From contig OZ038530.1 of NCBI GenBank assembly GCA_964036665.1, positions 1,178,001-1,242,000 of the forward strand: a DNA stretch of 64,000 nt, read 5' to 3'. The stretch comes from Gordius sp. MW1 (taxonomy: Eukaryota; Nematomorpha; Gordioida; Gordea; Gordiidae). The notes beneath the pieces are model-generated. The model saw only the letters and a list, made by a program, of their open reading frames with translations. It searched no databases and was not told where the DNA came from. Shown in pieces: positions 8,770 to 22,651 of the stretch (within the stretch, counting starts at the first letter, position 1; the number at the start of each line of letters is the position of its first letter). A program made the position numbers and the translations under genes.

Positions 8770-9207
8770 CTATCTGCAATTCAAAAAAAACATAGAATGT
8801 ATTATTTATAATAATTCTTTTTAAGTTTATAAGTAAGATAGTGATTTAATAATTCTAAAAGCATTTATTTATGTTTAGTTACCTATTGATATATTAAAGA
8901 TAATTTGTAACTTTCAAGATTGTAAATTTACGGTTCACAGATGTTAAAAAATGATGTCTATGAATAATTTCCACCTGATCTGTAAAAAAATTTAATTTCG
9001 CCAATTTTATATTTTTTATTGACAAATTAAAATAATTTATTGAATTTCAATTTTAGCCTAAGCCTATTATTAATATAATTTATGACTTCATGGTGGAACC
9101 TCAGTTCATGTTCATGCTTCCTTCAATCAAAACTCTCCGGGGGGGGGGTATTTGAAACTCCACGGGGAGGTATTACCCCCCCGGGCTCCCCCCTGAAAGA
9201 AACCCTG

Positions 9208-10611
9208 CAACGGGCGGACAACGGACGGACAACGGACGGACAACGGACGGACAACGGACGGACAACGGACATACAACGGGCGGACAACGTGCGGACAACG
9301 GAAGGACAACGGGCGGACAACGGACGGACAACGGAAGGACATCAGACGGACAACGGACGGACAACGGAAGGACAACAAAAGGACATCAGACGGACAACGA
9401 ACGGACAACGAACGGACAACGAACGGACAACGAACGGACAACGAACGGACAACGAACGGACAACGGACAGACAACAAAAGGACATCACACGGTCAACGGA
9501 CGTACAACGAACGGACAACGGGCGGACAACGGACGGACAACGGACGGACAACGAACGGACAACGAACGGATCACGGAAGGACAGGGAAGGACAACGGACG
9601 GACAACGGGCGGACTACGGAAGGACAACGGGCGGACAACAAAAGGACATCAGACGGACAACGGACGGACAACGAACGGACAACGGACGGACAACGGGCGG
9701 ACAACAAAAGGACATCAGACGGACAACGGACGGACAACGGGCGGACAAAGGACGGACAACGGACGGACAACGGACATACAACGGGTGGACAACGAAAGGA
9801 CAACGAACGGACAACGAACGGACAACGAACGGACAACGGACGGACAACAAAAGGACATCAGACGGACAAGGGACGGACAACGGACGGACAACGGACGGAC
9901 AACAAAAGGACATCAGACGGACAACGGACGGACAACGGAAGGACAACGGACGGACAACGGAAGGACAACGGACGGACAACGGACGGACAACGGACGGACA
10001 ACGGACGGACAAGGGACGGACAACGGAAGGACATCAGACGGACAACGGACGGACAACGGAAGGACAACGGAAGGACAACGGGCGGACAACGGACGGACAA
10101 CGGACGGACAACGGAAGGACATCAGACGGACAAGGGACGGACAAGGGACGGACAACGGAAGGACAACGGGCGGACAACGGACGGACAACGGACGGACAAC
10201 GGAAGGACATCAGACGGACAAGGGACGGACAACGGACGGACAACGGAAGGACATCAGACGGACAAGGGACGGACAACGGATGGACAACGGAAGGACATCA
10301 GACGGACAACGGACGGACAACGGAAGGACAACGGACGGACAACGGAAGGACAACGGACGGACAACGGAAGGACAACGGACGGACAACGGAAGGACAACGG
10401 GCGGACAACGGACGGACAACGGACGGACAACGGAAGGACATCAGACGGACAACGGACGGACAACGGAAGGACAACGGAAGAACAACGGAAGGACAACGAA
10501 CGGACAACGAACGGACAAAGGACGGACAACGGACGGACAACAGACGGACAACGGGCGGACAACGGACGGACAACAGACGGACAACGGGCGGACAACGGAC
10601 GGACAACGGAC
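9208..10611 (+). repeat. 11-bp minisatellite array, block 5
   Basis: Related to blocks 1 and 3 but rearranged. It has a longer run of ACGAAC-tailed units near 9390-9460, a GGATCACGG variant near 9570, the 10-bp unit at 9579-9588, and several GGACAAGGGAC units in the middle. It ends with units tailed CAGACGG/CGGGC before core 3. Confidence 0.96.
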
Positions 10612-11231
10612 GTAGCCAGCGGACGGCCAAAAAGTCATATTATCAACAGAATACTCTCACGGATTCAAACTTGTTGCCTCCTGACGGACAACGGACGGTC
10701 CGTCGTCCCTCCGTTGTCCGTCCGTCCTCCCTCCGTCGTCTCTCCGTCGTCCGTCCTCCCTCCGTCGTCTCTCCGTCGTCCGTCCGTCGTCCCTCCGTCG
10801 TCCGTCCGTCGTCCCTCCGTCGTCCCTCCGTCGTCCCTCCGTGCTATGCAATTTATTAAATTTTTTTTATCAAAAAATATTTTTTTCGACCTCAAATTTT
10901 TTTCCATTTTTTTGTTCAACCATATAGGCCTCATGAAAATTTTTGATATCAGAAGTGAATTCCGTAAAAAAAATTTTTTTGATCAGAAAATATTTTTTCG
11001 ACCTCAAAATTTTTTCAATTTTTTTGTAACACCATATAGGCCTCATGAAAATTTTCGATATCAGAGGTGAATTCCGAAAAAAAATAATTTTTCGACTTGA
11101 AAATTTTTTAAATTTTTTTGTTCAACCATATAGGCTTCGTGAAAATTTCAGCGGACGGCTAAAAAGTCATATTATCAATGTTATTAACAAGAACAGAATA
11201 CTCTCCGGGATTCAAACTTGTAGCCTCCTGA
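10612..11231 (+). repeat. Core module 3, long form (620 bp)
   Basis: The longest core. Compared with core 1 it is 51 bp longer, all of it in the inverted minisatellite block. The AT-rich part has the full three CCATATAGGC sub-repeats. Confidence 0.9.
10698..10841 (-). repeat. Expanded inverted minisatellite block of core 3 (144 bp)
   Basis: Contains a 29-bp duplication (CGTCCTCCCT... to CTCCGTCGTC) plus two extra 11-bp units near its right end, which account for the 51 bp over the 93-bp form. Confidence 0.85.
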
Positions 11232-12402
11232 TGGACAACGGACGGACAACGGAAGGACATCAGACGGACAACGGACGGACAACGGACGGACAACGGAAGG
11301 ACATCAGACGGACAACGGACGGACAACGGAAGGACATCAGATGGACAAGGGACGGACAACGGATGGACAACGGAAGGACATCAGACGGACAACGGACGGA
11401 CAACGGAAGGACAACAAAAGGACATCAGACGGACAACGGACGGACAACAAAAGGACATCAGACGGACAACGGACGGACAACGGAAGGACAACGGACGGAC
11501 AACGGAAGGACAACGGAAGGACAACGGGCGGACAACGAACGGACAACGAACGGACAACGGACGGACAACGGAAGGACAACGGACGGACAACGGAAGGACA
11601 ACGGAAGGACAACGGGCGGACAACGGACGGACGACGGAAGGACAACGGGCGGACATCAGACGGACAACGGACGGACAACGGAAGGACAACAAAAGGACAT
11701 CAGACGGACAACGAACGGACAACGAACGGACAACGAACGGACAACGAACGGACAACGAACGGACAACGGACAGACAACAAAAGGACATCAGACGGACAAC
11801 GGACGGACAACGAACGGACAACGGACGGACAACGGACGGACAACGGACGGACAACAAAATGACATCAGACGGACAACGGAAGGACAACGGAAGGACAACG
11901 GAAGGACAACGGAAGGACAACGGAAGGACAACGGACGGACAACGGACGGACAACGGACGGACAACGGAAGGACAACGGAAGGACAACGGGCGGACAACGA
12001 ACGGACAACAAACGGACAACGGACAGACAACAAAAGGACATCTGACGGACAACGGAAGGACAACGGACGGACAACGGACGGACAACGGAAGGACAACGGA
12101 CGGACATCAGACGGACAACGGAAGGACAACGGACGGACAACGGACGGACAACGGAAGGACAACGGAAGGACAACGAACGGACAACGAACGGACAACGGAC
12201 AGACAACAAAAGGACATCTGACGGACAACGGAAGGACAACGGACGGACAACGGAAGGACAACGGAAGGACAACGGGCGGACAACGGACGGACAACGGAAG
12301 GACATCAGACGGACAACGAACGGACAACGGAAGGACAACAAAAGGACATCAGACGGACAACGAACGGACAACGAACGGACGGACAACAAAAGGACATCAG
12401 AC
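11232..12402 (+). repeat. 11-bp minisatellite array, block 6
   Basis: Version of block 2 shortened to 1,171 bp. After the GGAC partial unit (12377-12380) the last two units are GGACAACAAAA and GGACATCAGAC, in place of the two ACGGAC/ACGGGC units found before copies 1 and 2 of the transposon. Confidence 0.96.
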
Positions 12403-12596
12403 CAGGGTTTCTTTCAGAAAAAATGCTCCGGGGGGGTATTTTCAACTTCCGGGGGGGTAAAAATTTTTTTAATTGCTAAACCATTTTGTATAATATTTAC
12501 TAATTTTTATTGGTGATATAAGTGATATATAAATTGATACATACACGCATAATCATTAAATAAATACATGTAATATTTTAACGGGCAAGTGTTCTT

Positions 12597-12764
12597 TTAA
12601 GAAAGTAACCGAATACTTCTTTGTTTTTTAAAGGCGTACTCCTTCATCGCCATATCTAGATATTCTTCAGTAGGAAGGTCAGCCCCTTCTATAGATATTC
12701 TCATACAGTGGTCTAAAGATATCTCCCCTAGCCTGTTTCTTAATGCAACCATAATTCGGTTCAT
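12597..12764 (-). pseudogene. hAT transposase C-terminal fragment, copy 3
   Basis: Same 55-codon frame as in copies 1 and 2, ending at TAA 12597-12599. No coding change seen. Confidence 0.8.
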
Positions 12765-12960
12765 TGCACTAAAGTAAGGGATAAAACAAGAGTTTTTCTT
12801 AATTCAGTCCCATCTTTACCTATTACAAACAAACATATTCATGCCTTATTTATTATTTTATATAAACACAAATACCCATAGTATTCCCCAAACATATCTT
12901 CTCGCCTATTTCTAATTCAAAATCAAATAGATAAAAAAGATATTTTATCTATATCAGAAT

Positions 12961-13086
12961 TTAAATGCATGACAGATAATTATCATTAGTTATAAACATT
13001 ATTTTGTGTGTATAAATGTAAATACCATCTTTTTTATTTTGACAATCTATGGAATAAACCAGTTTCTCCACAGAATTATCCTCACC
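12961..13086 (-). pseudogene. Duplicated N-terminal exon remnant, copy 3
   Basis: Equivalent of 3632-3757; frame and stop are retained. Confidence 0.55.
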
Positions 13087-13155
13087 TTTTCATAATACAT
13101 AATTGATTAGACAAAAAAGATCTTTTTTATATGCTTGCAAGCAAATTATAATTAG

Positions 13156-13392
13156 TTAATATACATTTAAAATGACCAATATTTTGTTAGTAATATAAAT
13201 ATAAATACCATCCTTTTCATTATAACATTGAATGGAACAAACCAGAGTTTTTTCTACAGAACAATTATTCATATCTTCACCTGTTGCATAATTAAAATTA
13301 TTCCAAATTAAATCATATTTACCATCCTTTTTATTAGACTTTTCCTTTTTACTAAAGTAGTGTAAAAGAGTACTTTTATATTTACCAGACAT
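13156..13392 (-). pseudogene. N-terminal-like transposase frame, copy 3 (78 codons)
   Basis: Identical in translation to the frames in the other three elements. Confidence 0.55.
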
Positions 13393-13829
13393 CTATCTGC
13401 AATTCAAAAAAAACATAGAATGTATTATTTATAATAATTCTTTTTAAGTTTATAAGTAAGATAGTGATTTAATAATTCTAAAAGCATTTATTTATGTTTA
13501 GTTACCTATTGATATATTAAAGATAATTTGTAACTTTCAAGATTGTAAATTTACGGTTCACAGATGTTAAAAAATGATGTCTATGAATGATTTCCACCTG
13601 ATCTGTAAAAAAATTTAATTTCGCCAATTTTATATTTTTTATTGACAAATTAAAATAATTTATTGAATTTCAATTTTAGCCTAAGCCTATTATTAATATA
13701 ATTTATGACTTCATGGTGGAACCTCAGTTAATGTTCATGCTTCCTTCAATCAAAACTCTCCGGGGGGGTATTTGAAACTCCCCGGGGGGGGATATTACCC
13801 CCCCGGGCTCCCCTCTGAAAGAAACCCTG

Positions 13830-15652
13830 CAACGGGCGGACAACGGACGGACAACGGACGGACAACGGACATACAACGGGCGGACAACGTGCGGACAACG
13901 GAAGGACAACGGACGGACAACGGACGGACAACGGAAGGACATCAGACGGACAACGGACGGACAACGGAAGGACAACAAAAGGACATCAGACGGACAACGA
14001 ACGGACAACGAACGGAAAACGAACGGACAACGAACGGACAACGAACGGACAACGGACAGACAACAAAAGGACATCAGACGGACAACGGACGTACAACGAA
14101 CGGACAACGGCCGGACAACGGACGGACAACGGACGGACAACGAACGGACAACGAACGGACAACGGAAGGACAACGGAAGGACAACGGACGGACAACGGGC
14201 GGACTACGGAAGGACAACGGGCGGACAACAAAAGGACATCAGACGGACAACGGATGGACAACGAACGGACAACGGACGAACAACGGACGGACAACGGGCG
14301 GACAACAAAAGGACATCAGACGGACAACGGACGGACAACGGGCGGACAAAGGACGGACAACGGACGGACAACGGACATACAACGGGCGGACAACGTGCGG
14401 ACAACGGAAGGACAACGGGCGGACAACGGACGGACAACGGAAGGACATCAGACGGACAACGGACGGACAACGGAAGGACAACAAAAGGACATCAGACGGA
14501 CAACGAACGGACAACGAAAGGACAACGAACGGACAACGAACGGACAACGAACGGACAACGAACGGACAACGGACGGACAACAAAAGGACATCAGACGGAC
14601 AAGGGACGGACAACGAACGGACAACGGACGGACAACGGACGGACAACGGACGGACAACGGGCGGACAACGAACGGACAACGAACGGACAACGGACGGACA
14701 ACGGACGGACAACGGAAGGACAACGGACGGACAACGGAAGGACAACGGGCGGACAACGGGCGGACAACGGACGGACAACGAACGGACAACGAACGGACAA
14801 CGAACGGACAACGGACAGACAACAAAAGGACATCTGACGGACAACGGAAGGACAACGGACGGACAACGGACGGACAACGGACGGACAACGGACGGACAAC
14901 GGAAGGACAACGGGCGGACAACGGACGGACAACGGACGGACAACGGAAGGACATCAGACGGACAACGGACGGACAACGGAAGGACAACGGGCGGACAACG
15001 GGCGCACAACGGACGGACAACGGAAGGACATCAGACGGACAAGGGACGGACAACGGATGGACAACGGAAGGACATCAGACGGACAACGGACGGACAACGG
15101 AAGGACAACAAAAGAACATCAGACGGACAACGGACGGACAACAAAAGGACATCAGACGGACAACGGACGGACAACGGAAGGACAACGGACGGACAACGGA
15201 AGGACAACGGAAGGACAACGGGCGGACAACGAACGGACAACGAACGGACAACGGACGGACAACGGACGGACAACGGAAGGACAACGGACGGACAACGGAA
15301 GGACAACGGGCGGACAACGGGCGGACAACGGACGGACAACGAACGGACAACGAACGGACAACTAACGGACAACAGACAGACAACAAAAGGACATCTGACG
15401 GACAACGGAAGGACAACGGACGGACAACGGACGGACAACGGACGGACAACGGACGGACAACGGAAGGACAACGGGCGTACAACGGACGGACAACGGACGG
15501 ACAACGGAAGGACATCAGACGGACAACGGACGGACAACGGAAGGACAACGGAAGGACAACGGAAGGACAACGAACGGACAACGAACGGACAACGGACGGA
15601 CAACGGACGGACAACAGACGGACAACGGGCGGACAACGGACGGACAACGGAC
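13830..15652 (+). repeat. 11-bp minisatellite array, block 7
   Basis: Begins at unit position 4 after the transposon. The 10-bp unit seen in blocks 1, 3 and 5 is absent: full 11-bp units occupy that place near 14165-14185. Rare variants include GGAAAACGAAC near 14016 and GGCCGGAC near 14110. Confidence 0.96.
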
Positions 15653-16108
15653 GTAGCCAGCGGACGGCCAAAAAGTCATATTATCAACAGAATACTCTCA
15701 CGGATTCAAACTTGTTGCCTCCTGACAGACAACGGACGGTCCGTCGTCCCTCCGTTGTCCGTCCGTCCTCCCTCCGTCGTCTCTCCGTCGTCCGTCCGTC
15801 GTCCCTCTGTCGTCCCTCCGTCGTCCCTCCGTGCTATGCAATTTATTAAATTTTTTTATCAAAAAATATTTTTTTCGACCTCAAAATTTTTTCAATTTTT
15901 TTGTAACACCATATAGGCCTCATGAAAATTTTCGATATCAGAGGTGAATTCCGACAAAAAAAATTTTTTCGACTTGAAAATTTTTTAAATTTTTTTGTTC
16001 AACCATATAGGCTTCGTGAAAATTTCAGCGGACGGCTAAAAAGTCATATTATCAATGTTATTAACAAGAACAGAATACTCTCCGGGATTCAAACTTGTAG
16101 CCTCCTGA
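15653..16108 (+). repeat. Core module 4, short form (456 bp)
   Basis: First short core. One AT-rich sub-repeat of about 113 bp is missing, so only two CCATATAGGC starts remain. The A-tract after GAATTCCG reads GACAAAAAAA instead of GAAAAAAAA, a mark shared by all later short cores. The left repeat ends CTGACAGAC instead of CTGACGGAC. Confidence 0.9.
15739..15831 (-). repeat. Inverted minisatellite block of core 4
   Basis: 93 bp. It carries a GTCCCTCTGTC variant that is shared with the later short cores. Confidence 0.85.
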
Positions 16109-19100
16109 TGGACAACGGACGGACAACGGAAGGACATCAGACGGACAAGGGACGGACAACGGACGGACAACGGAAGGACATCAGACGGACAACGGACGGA
16201 CAACGGAAGGACATCAGATGGACAAGGGACGGACAACGGATGGACAACGGAAGGACATCAGACGGACAACGGACGGACAACGGAAGGACAACAAAAGGAC
16301 ATCAGACGGACAACGGACGGACAACAAAAGGACATCAGACGGACAACGGACGGACAACGGAAGGACAACGGACGGACAACGGAAGGACAACGGAAGGACA
16401 ACGGGCGGACAACGAACGGACAACGAACGGACAACGGACGGACAACGGGCGGACAACGGACGGACAACGGAAGGACAACGGAAGGACAACGGGCGGACAA
16501 CGGACGGACAACGGAAGGACAACGGGCGGACATCAGACGGACAACGGAAGTACAACGGAAGGACAACGGAAGGACAACGGGCGGACAACGGACGGACAAC
16601 GGAAGGACATCAGACGGACAACGAACGGACAACGGAAGGACAACAAAAGGACATCAGACGGACAACGAACGGACAACGAACGGACAACGAACGGACAACG
16701 GACGGACAACAAAAGGACATCAGATGGACAAAGAACGGACAACGGAAGGACAACGGGCGGACAACGGACGGACAACAAAAGGACATCAGACGGACAACGG
16801 AAGGACAACGGACGGACAACGGAAGGAGAACGGACGGACAATGGGCGGACAACGGACAGACAACGGACGGACAACGGACGGACAACGGAAGGACAACGGA
16901 CGGACAACGGACGGACAACGGAAGGACATTAGACGGACAAGGGACGGACAACGGACGGACAACGGAAGGACATCAGACGGACAACGGACGGACAACGGAA
17001 GGACATCAGACGGACAAGGGACGGACAACGGATGGACAACGGAAGGACATCAGACGGACAACGGACGGACAACGGAAGGACAACGGACGGACAACGGACG
17101 GACAACGGAAGGACAACGGGCGGACAACGGACGGACAACGGAAGGACATCAGACGGACAACGAACGGACAACGGAAGGACAACAAAAGGACATCAGACGG
17201 ACAAGGGACGGACAACGAACGGACAACGGACGGACAACGGACGGACAACAAAAGGACAACGGAAGGACAACGGAAGGACAACGGACGGACAACGGAAGGA
17301 CAACGGGCGGACAACGGACGGACAACGGAAGGACATCAGACGGACAACGAACGGACAACGAACGGACAACGGACGGACAACAAAAGGACATCAGACGCAC
17401 AAGGGACGGACAACGAACGGACAACGGACGGACAACGGACGGACAACAAAAGGACATCAGACGGACAACGGACGGACAACGGAAGGACAACGGAAGGACA
17501 ACGGGCGGACAACGGACGGACAACGGACGGACAACGGAAGGACAACGGAAGGACAACGGGCCGACAACGGACGGACAACGGACGGACAACGGGCGGACAA
17601 CGGACGGACAACGGGCGGACAACGGACGGACAACGGAAGGACATCAGACGGACAACGGACGGACAACGGAAGGACAACAGAAGGACAACAAAAGGACATC
17701 AGACGGACAACGAACGGACAACGAACGGACAACGAACGGACAACGAACGGACAACGAACGGACAACGGACGGGCAACGGAAGGACAACGGACGGACAACG
17801 GAAGGACAACGGACGGACAACGGAAGGACAACGGACGGACAACGGACGGACAACGGAAGGACATCAGACGGACAAGGGACGGACAACGGACGGACAACGG
17901 ACAGACAACAAAATGACATCAGACGGACAACGGACGGACAACGGACGGACAATGGGCGGACAACGGAAGGACAACGGGCGGACAATGGGCGGACAACGGA
18001 AGGACAACGGGCGGACAACGGACGGACAACGGACGGACAACGGACGGACAACGGGCGGACAACGGGCGGACAACGGAAGGACAACGGAAGGACAACGGAC
18101 GGACAACGGACGGACAACGGAAGGACAACGGGCGGACAACGGAAGGACATCAGACGGACAACGGACGGACAACGGACGGACAACGGAAGGACAACGGACG
18201 GACAACGGACGGACAACGGAAGGACAACGGACGGACAACGGAAGGACAACGGAAGGACAACGGGCGGACAACGGACGGACAACGGAAGGACAACGGGCGG
18301 ACATCAGACGGACAACGAACGGACAACGAACGGACAACGAACGGACAACAAAAGGACATCAGACGGACAAGGGACGGACAAAGAACGGACAACGGACGGA
18401 CAACAAAAGGACATCAGACGGACAACGGACGGACAACGGAAGGACAACGGAAGGACAACGGGCGGACAACGGACGGACAACGGACGGACAACGGAAGGAC
18501 AACGGAAGGACAACGGGCCGACAACGGACGGACAACGGACGGACAACGGGCGGACAACGGACGGACAACGGAAGGACATCAGACGGACAACGGACGGACA
18601 ACGGAAGGACAACAGAAGGACAACGGGCGGACAACGGACGGACAACGAACGGACAACGGACCGACAACAAAAGGACATCAGACGGACAACAAAAGGACAT
18701 CAGACGGACAACGGACGGACAACGGAAGGACAACGGACGGACAACGGAAGGACAACGGAAGGACAACGGGTGGACAACGAACGGACAACGGACGGACAAC
18801 GGAAGGACATCAGAGGGACAACGGACGGACAACGGAAGGACAACGGACGGACAACGGAAGGACAACGGACGGACAACGGACGGACAACGGAAGGACAACG
18901 GACGGACAACGGACGGACAACGGAAGGACATCAGACGGACAACGGACGGACAACGGAAGGACAACAAAAGGACATCAGACGGACAACGGACGGACAACAA
19001 AAGGACATCAGACGGACAACGGACGGACAACGGAAGGACAACGGACGGACAACGGAAGGACAACGGGCGGACAACGGACGGACAACGGACGGACAACGGA

Positions 19101-20662
19101 AGGACATCAGAGGGACAACGGACGGACAACGGAAGGACAACGGAAGGACATCAGACGGACAACGGACGGACAACGGAAGGACAACGGGCGGACAACGGAC
19201 GGACAACGGACGGACAACGGGCGGACAACGGACGGACAACAAAAGGACATCAGACGGACAACGGACGGACAACGAACGGACAACGGAAGGACAACGGAAG
19301 GACAACGGACGGACAACGGACGGACAACGGAAGGACAACGGGCGGACAACGGACGGACAACGGACGGACAACGGACGGACAACGGAAGGACATCAGAGGG
19401 ACAACGGACGGACAACGGAAGGACAACGGGCGGACAACGGACGGACAACGGACGGACAACGGAATGACATCAGACGGACAACTGACGGACTACGGAAGGA
19501 CAACGGAAGGACAACGGGCGGACAACGGACGGACAACGGACGGACAACGGAAGGACATCAGACGGACAAGGGACGGACAACGGACGGACAACGGAAGGAC
19601 ATCAGACGGACAACGGACGGACAACGGAAGGACATCAGACGGACAAGGGACGGACAACGGAAGGACATCAGACGGACAACGGACGGACAACGGAAGGACA
19701 ACGGACGGACAACGGACGGACAACGGAAGGACAACGGAAGGACAACGGACGGACAACGGACGGACAACAAAAGGACATCAGACGGACAACGGAAGGACAA
19801 CGGACGGACAACGGACGGACAACGGACGGACAACGGAAGGACAACGGGCGGACAACGGGCGGACAACGGAAGGACAACGGGCGGACAACGGACGGACAAC
19901 GGACGGACAACAAAAGGACATCAGACGGACAACGGAAGGACAACGGACGGACAACGGACGGACAACGGGCGGACAATGGGCGGACAACAAAAGGACATCT
20001 GACGGACAACGGACGGACAACGGACGGACAACGGGCGGATAAATGACGGACAACGGAAGGACAACAAAAGGACATCAGACGGACAACGGACGGACAACAA
20101 AAGGACATCAGACGGACAACGGAAGGACAGGGACGGACAACGGATGGACAACGGAAGGACATCAGACGGACAACGGACGGACAACGGAAGGACAACAAAA
20201 GGACATCAGACGGACAACGGACGGATACCAAAAGGACATCAGACGGACAACGGACGGACAACGGAAGGACAACGGAAGGACAACGGGCGGACAACGGAAG
20301 GACAACAAAAGGACATCAGACGGACAACGGACGGACAACAAAAGGACATCAGACGGACAACGGACGGACAACGGAAGGACAACGGAAGGACAACGGGCGG
20401 ACAACGGACGGACAACGGACGGACAACGGGCGGACAACGAAAGGACAACGGACGGACAACGGACGGACAATGGGCGGACAACGGAAGGACAACGGGTGGA
20501 CAACGGACGGACAACGGACGGACAACGGGCGGACAACGGACGGACAACGGACGGACAACGGGCGGACAACGAAAGGACAACGGACGGACAACGGACGGAC
20601 AACGGACGGACAACGGACGGACAACAGACGGACAACGGGCGGACAACGGACGGACAACGGAC
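16109..20662 (+). repeat. 11-bp minisatellite array, block 8 (4.55 kb, no transposon)
   Basis: Its first ~840 bp match the starts of blocks 13 to 17. It contains ATTAGAC- and GATACC-type rare units (near 16929 and 20225), a GGATAAATGAC unit near 20037, and an off-phase unit near 20127 where GGACAGGGAC interrupts the register. Confidence 0.96.
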
Positions 20663-21253
20663 GTAGCCAGCGGACGGCCAAAAAGTCATATTATCAACAG
20701 AATACTCTCACGGATTCAAACTTGTTGCCTCCTGACGGACAACGGACGGTCCGTCGTCCCTCCGTTGTCCGTCCGTCCTCCCTCCGTCGTCTCTCCGTCG
20801 TCCGTCCGTCGTCCCTCCGTCGTCCGTCCGTCGTCCCTCCGTCGTCCCTCCGTCGTCCCTCCGTGCTATGCAATTTATTAAATTTTTTTTATCAAAAAAT
20901 ATTTTTTTCGACCTCAAATTTTTTTCCATTTTTTTGTTCAACCATATAGGCCTCATGAAAATTTTTGATATCAGAAGTGAATTCCGTAAAAAAAATTTTT
21001 TTGATCAGAAAATATTTTTTCGACCTCAAAATTTTTTCAATTTTTTTGTAACACCATATAGGCCTCATGAAAATTTTCGATATCAGAGGTGAATTCCGAA
21101 AAAAAAAAATTTTTCGACTTGAAAATTTTTTAAATTTTTTTGTTCAACCATATAGGCTTCGTGAAAATTTCAGCGGACGGCTAAAAAGTCATATTATCAA
21201 TGTTATTAACAAGAACAGAATACTCTCCGGGATTCAAACTTGTAGCCTCCTGA
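20663..21253 (+). repeat. Core module 5, long form (591 bp)
   Basis: Long form with all three AT-rich sub-repeats. It is 22 bp longer than core 1 because of two extra units in the inverted block. Confidence 0.9.
20749..20863 (-). repeat. Inverted minisatellite block of core 5 (115 bp)
   Basis: 93-bp form plus two 11-bp units (GTCGTCCCTCC repeated) at the right end. Confidence 0.85.
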
Positions 21254-22457
21254 TGGACAACGGACGGACAACGGAAGGACATCAGACGGACAAGGGACGG
21301 ACAACGGACGGACAACGGAAGGACATCAGACGGACAACGGACGGACAACGGAAGGACATCAGATGGACAAGGGACGGACAACGGATGGACAACGGAAGGA
21401 CATCAGACGGACAACGGACGGACAACGGAAGGACAACAAAAGGACATCAGACGGACAACGGACGGACAACAAAAGGACATCAGACGGACAACGGACGGAC
21501 AACGGAAGGACAACGGACGGACAACGGAAGGACAACGGAAGGACAACGGGCGGACAACGAACGGACAACGAACGGACAACGGACGGACAACGGAAGGACA
21601 ACGGACGGACAACGGAAGGACAACGGAAGGACAACGGGCGGACAACGGACGGACGACGGAAGGACAACGGGCGGACATCAGACGGACAACGGACGGACAA
21701 CGGAAGGACAACAAAAGGACATCAGACGGACAACAAACGGACAACGAACGGACAACGAACGGACAACGAACGGACAACGAACGGACAACGAACGGACAAC
21801 GGACAGAAAACAAAAGGACATCAGACGGACAACGGACGGACAACGAACGGACAACGGACGGACAACGGACGGACAACGGACGGACAACAAAATGACATCA
21901 GACGGACAACGGACGGACAACGGAAGGACAACGGAAGGACAACGGAAGGACAACGGAAGGACAACGGACGGACAACGGACGGACAACGGACGGACAACGG
22001 AAGGACAACGGAAGGACAACGGGCGGACAACGAACGGACAACAAACGGACAACGGACAGACAACAAAAGGACATCTGACGGACAACGGAAGGACAACGGA
22101 CGGACAACGGACGGACAACGGAAGGACAACGGACGGACATCAGACGGACAACGGAAGGACAACGGACGGACAACGGACGGACAACGGAAGGACAACGGAA
22201 GGACAACGAACGGACAACGAACGGACAACGGACAGACAACAAAAGGACATCTGACGGACAACGGAAGGACAACGGACGGACAACGGAAGGACAACGGAAG
22301 GACAACGGGCGGACAACGGACGGACAACGGAAGGACATCAGACGGACAACGAACGGACAACGGAAGGACAACAAAAGGACATCAGACGGACAACGAACGG
22401 ACAACGAACGGACAACGAACGGACAACGAACGGACGGACAACAAAAGGACATCAGAC
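21254..22457 (+). repeat. 11-bp minisatellite array, block 9
   Basis: 1,204 bp, the same length as blocks 2 and 4, but its last units before the transposon follow the block 6 pattern (GGAC partial unit, ACAAAA, TCAGAC). It carries GGACAGAAAAC near 21800. Confidence 0.96.
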
Positions 22458-22651
22458 CAGGGTTTCTTTCAGAAAAAATGCTCCGGGGGGGTATTTTCAA
22501 CTTCCGGGGGGGTAAAAATTTTTTTAATTGCTAAACCATTTTGTATAATATTTACTAATTTTTATTGGTGATATAAGTGATATATAAATTGATACATACA
22601 CGCATAATCATTAAATAAATACATGTAATATTTTAACGGGCAAGTGTTCTT

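Larger units (their letters stand above)
7781..9207 (-). mobile_element. hAT-like non-autonomous DNA transposon, copy 2 (1,427 bp)
   Basis: Same insertion as copy 1, carried by the higher-order unit. The 15-bp inverted repeats are at 7781-7795 and 9193-9207. CAACGGGC flanks both ends (7773-7780 and 9208-9215). It is 3 bp shorter than copy 1 because the right-end G run has 10 G instead of 13; CCCCGGGGAGG has become CCACGGGGAGG. Confidence 0.87.
4707..9412 (+). repeat. Higher-order repeat unit, copy 2
   Basis: Second tandem copy of 1-4706. Core 2, array block 4 and transposon copy 2 sit at exactly +4706 from copy 1. After 9413 the next version is clearly related but rearranged, so strict periodicity ends here. 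Confidence 0.88.
12403..13829 (-). mobile_element. hAT-like non-autonomous DNA transposon, copy 3 (1,427 bp)
   Basis: Inverted repeats are at 12403-12417 and 13815-13829. The right flank is CAACGGGC but the left flank is CATCAGAC, so the duplication no longer matches; the unit phase still shows an 8-bp overlap. It shares with copy 4, against copies 1 and 2, T at 12916 (TCTAATTC), ATGAATGATTT and CAGTTAATG near the right end, and a 7-G run. Copies 3 and 4 thus form one lineage. Confidence 0.86.
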
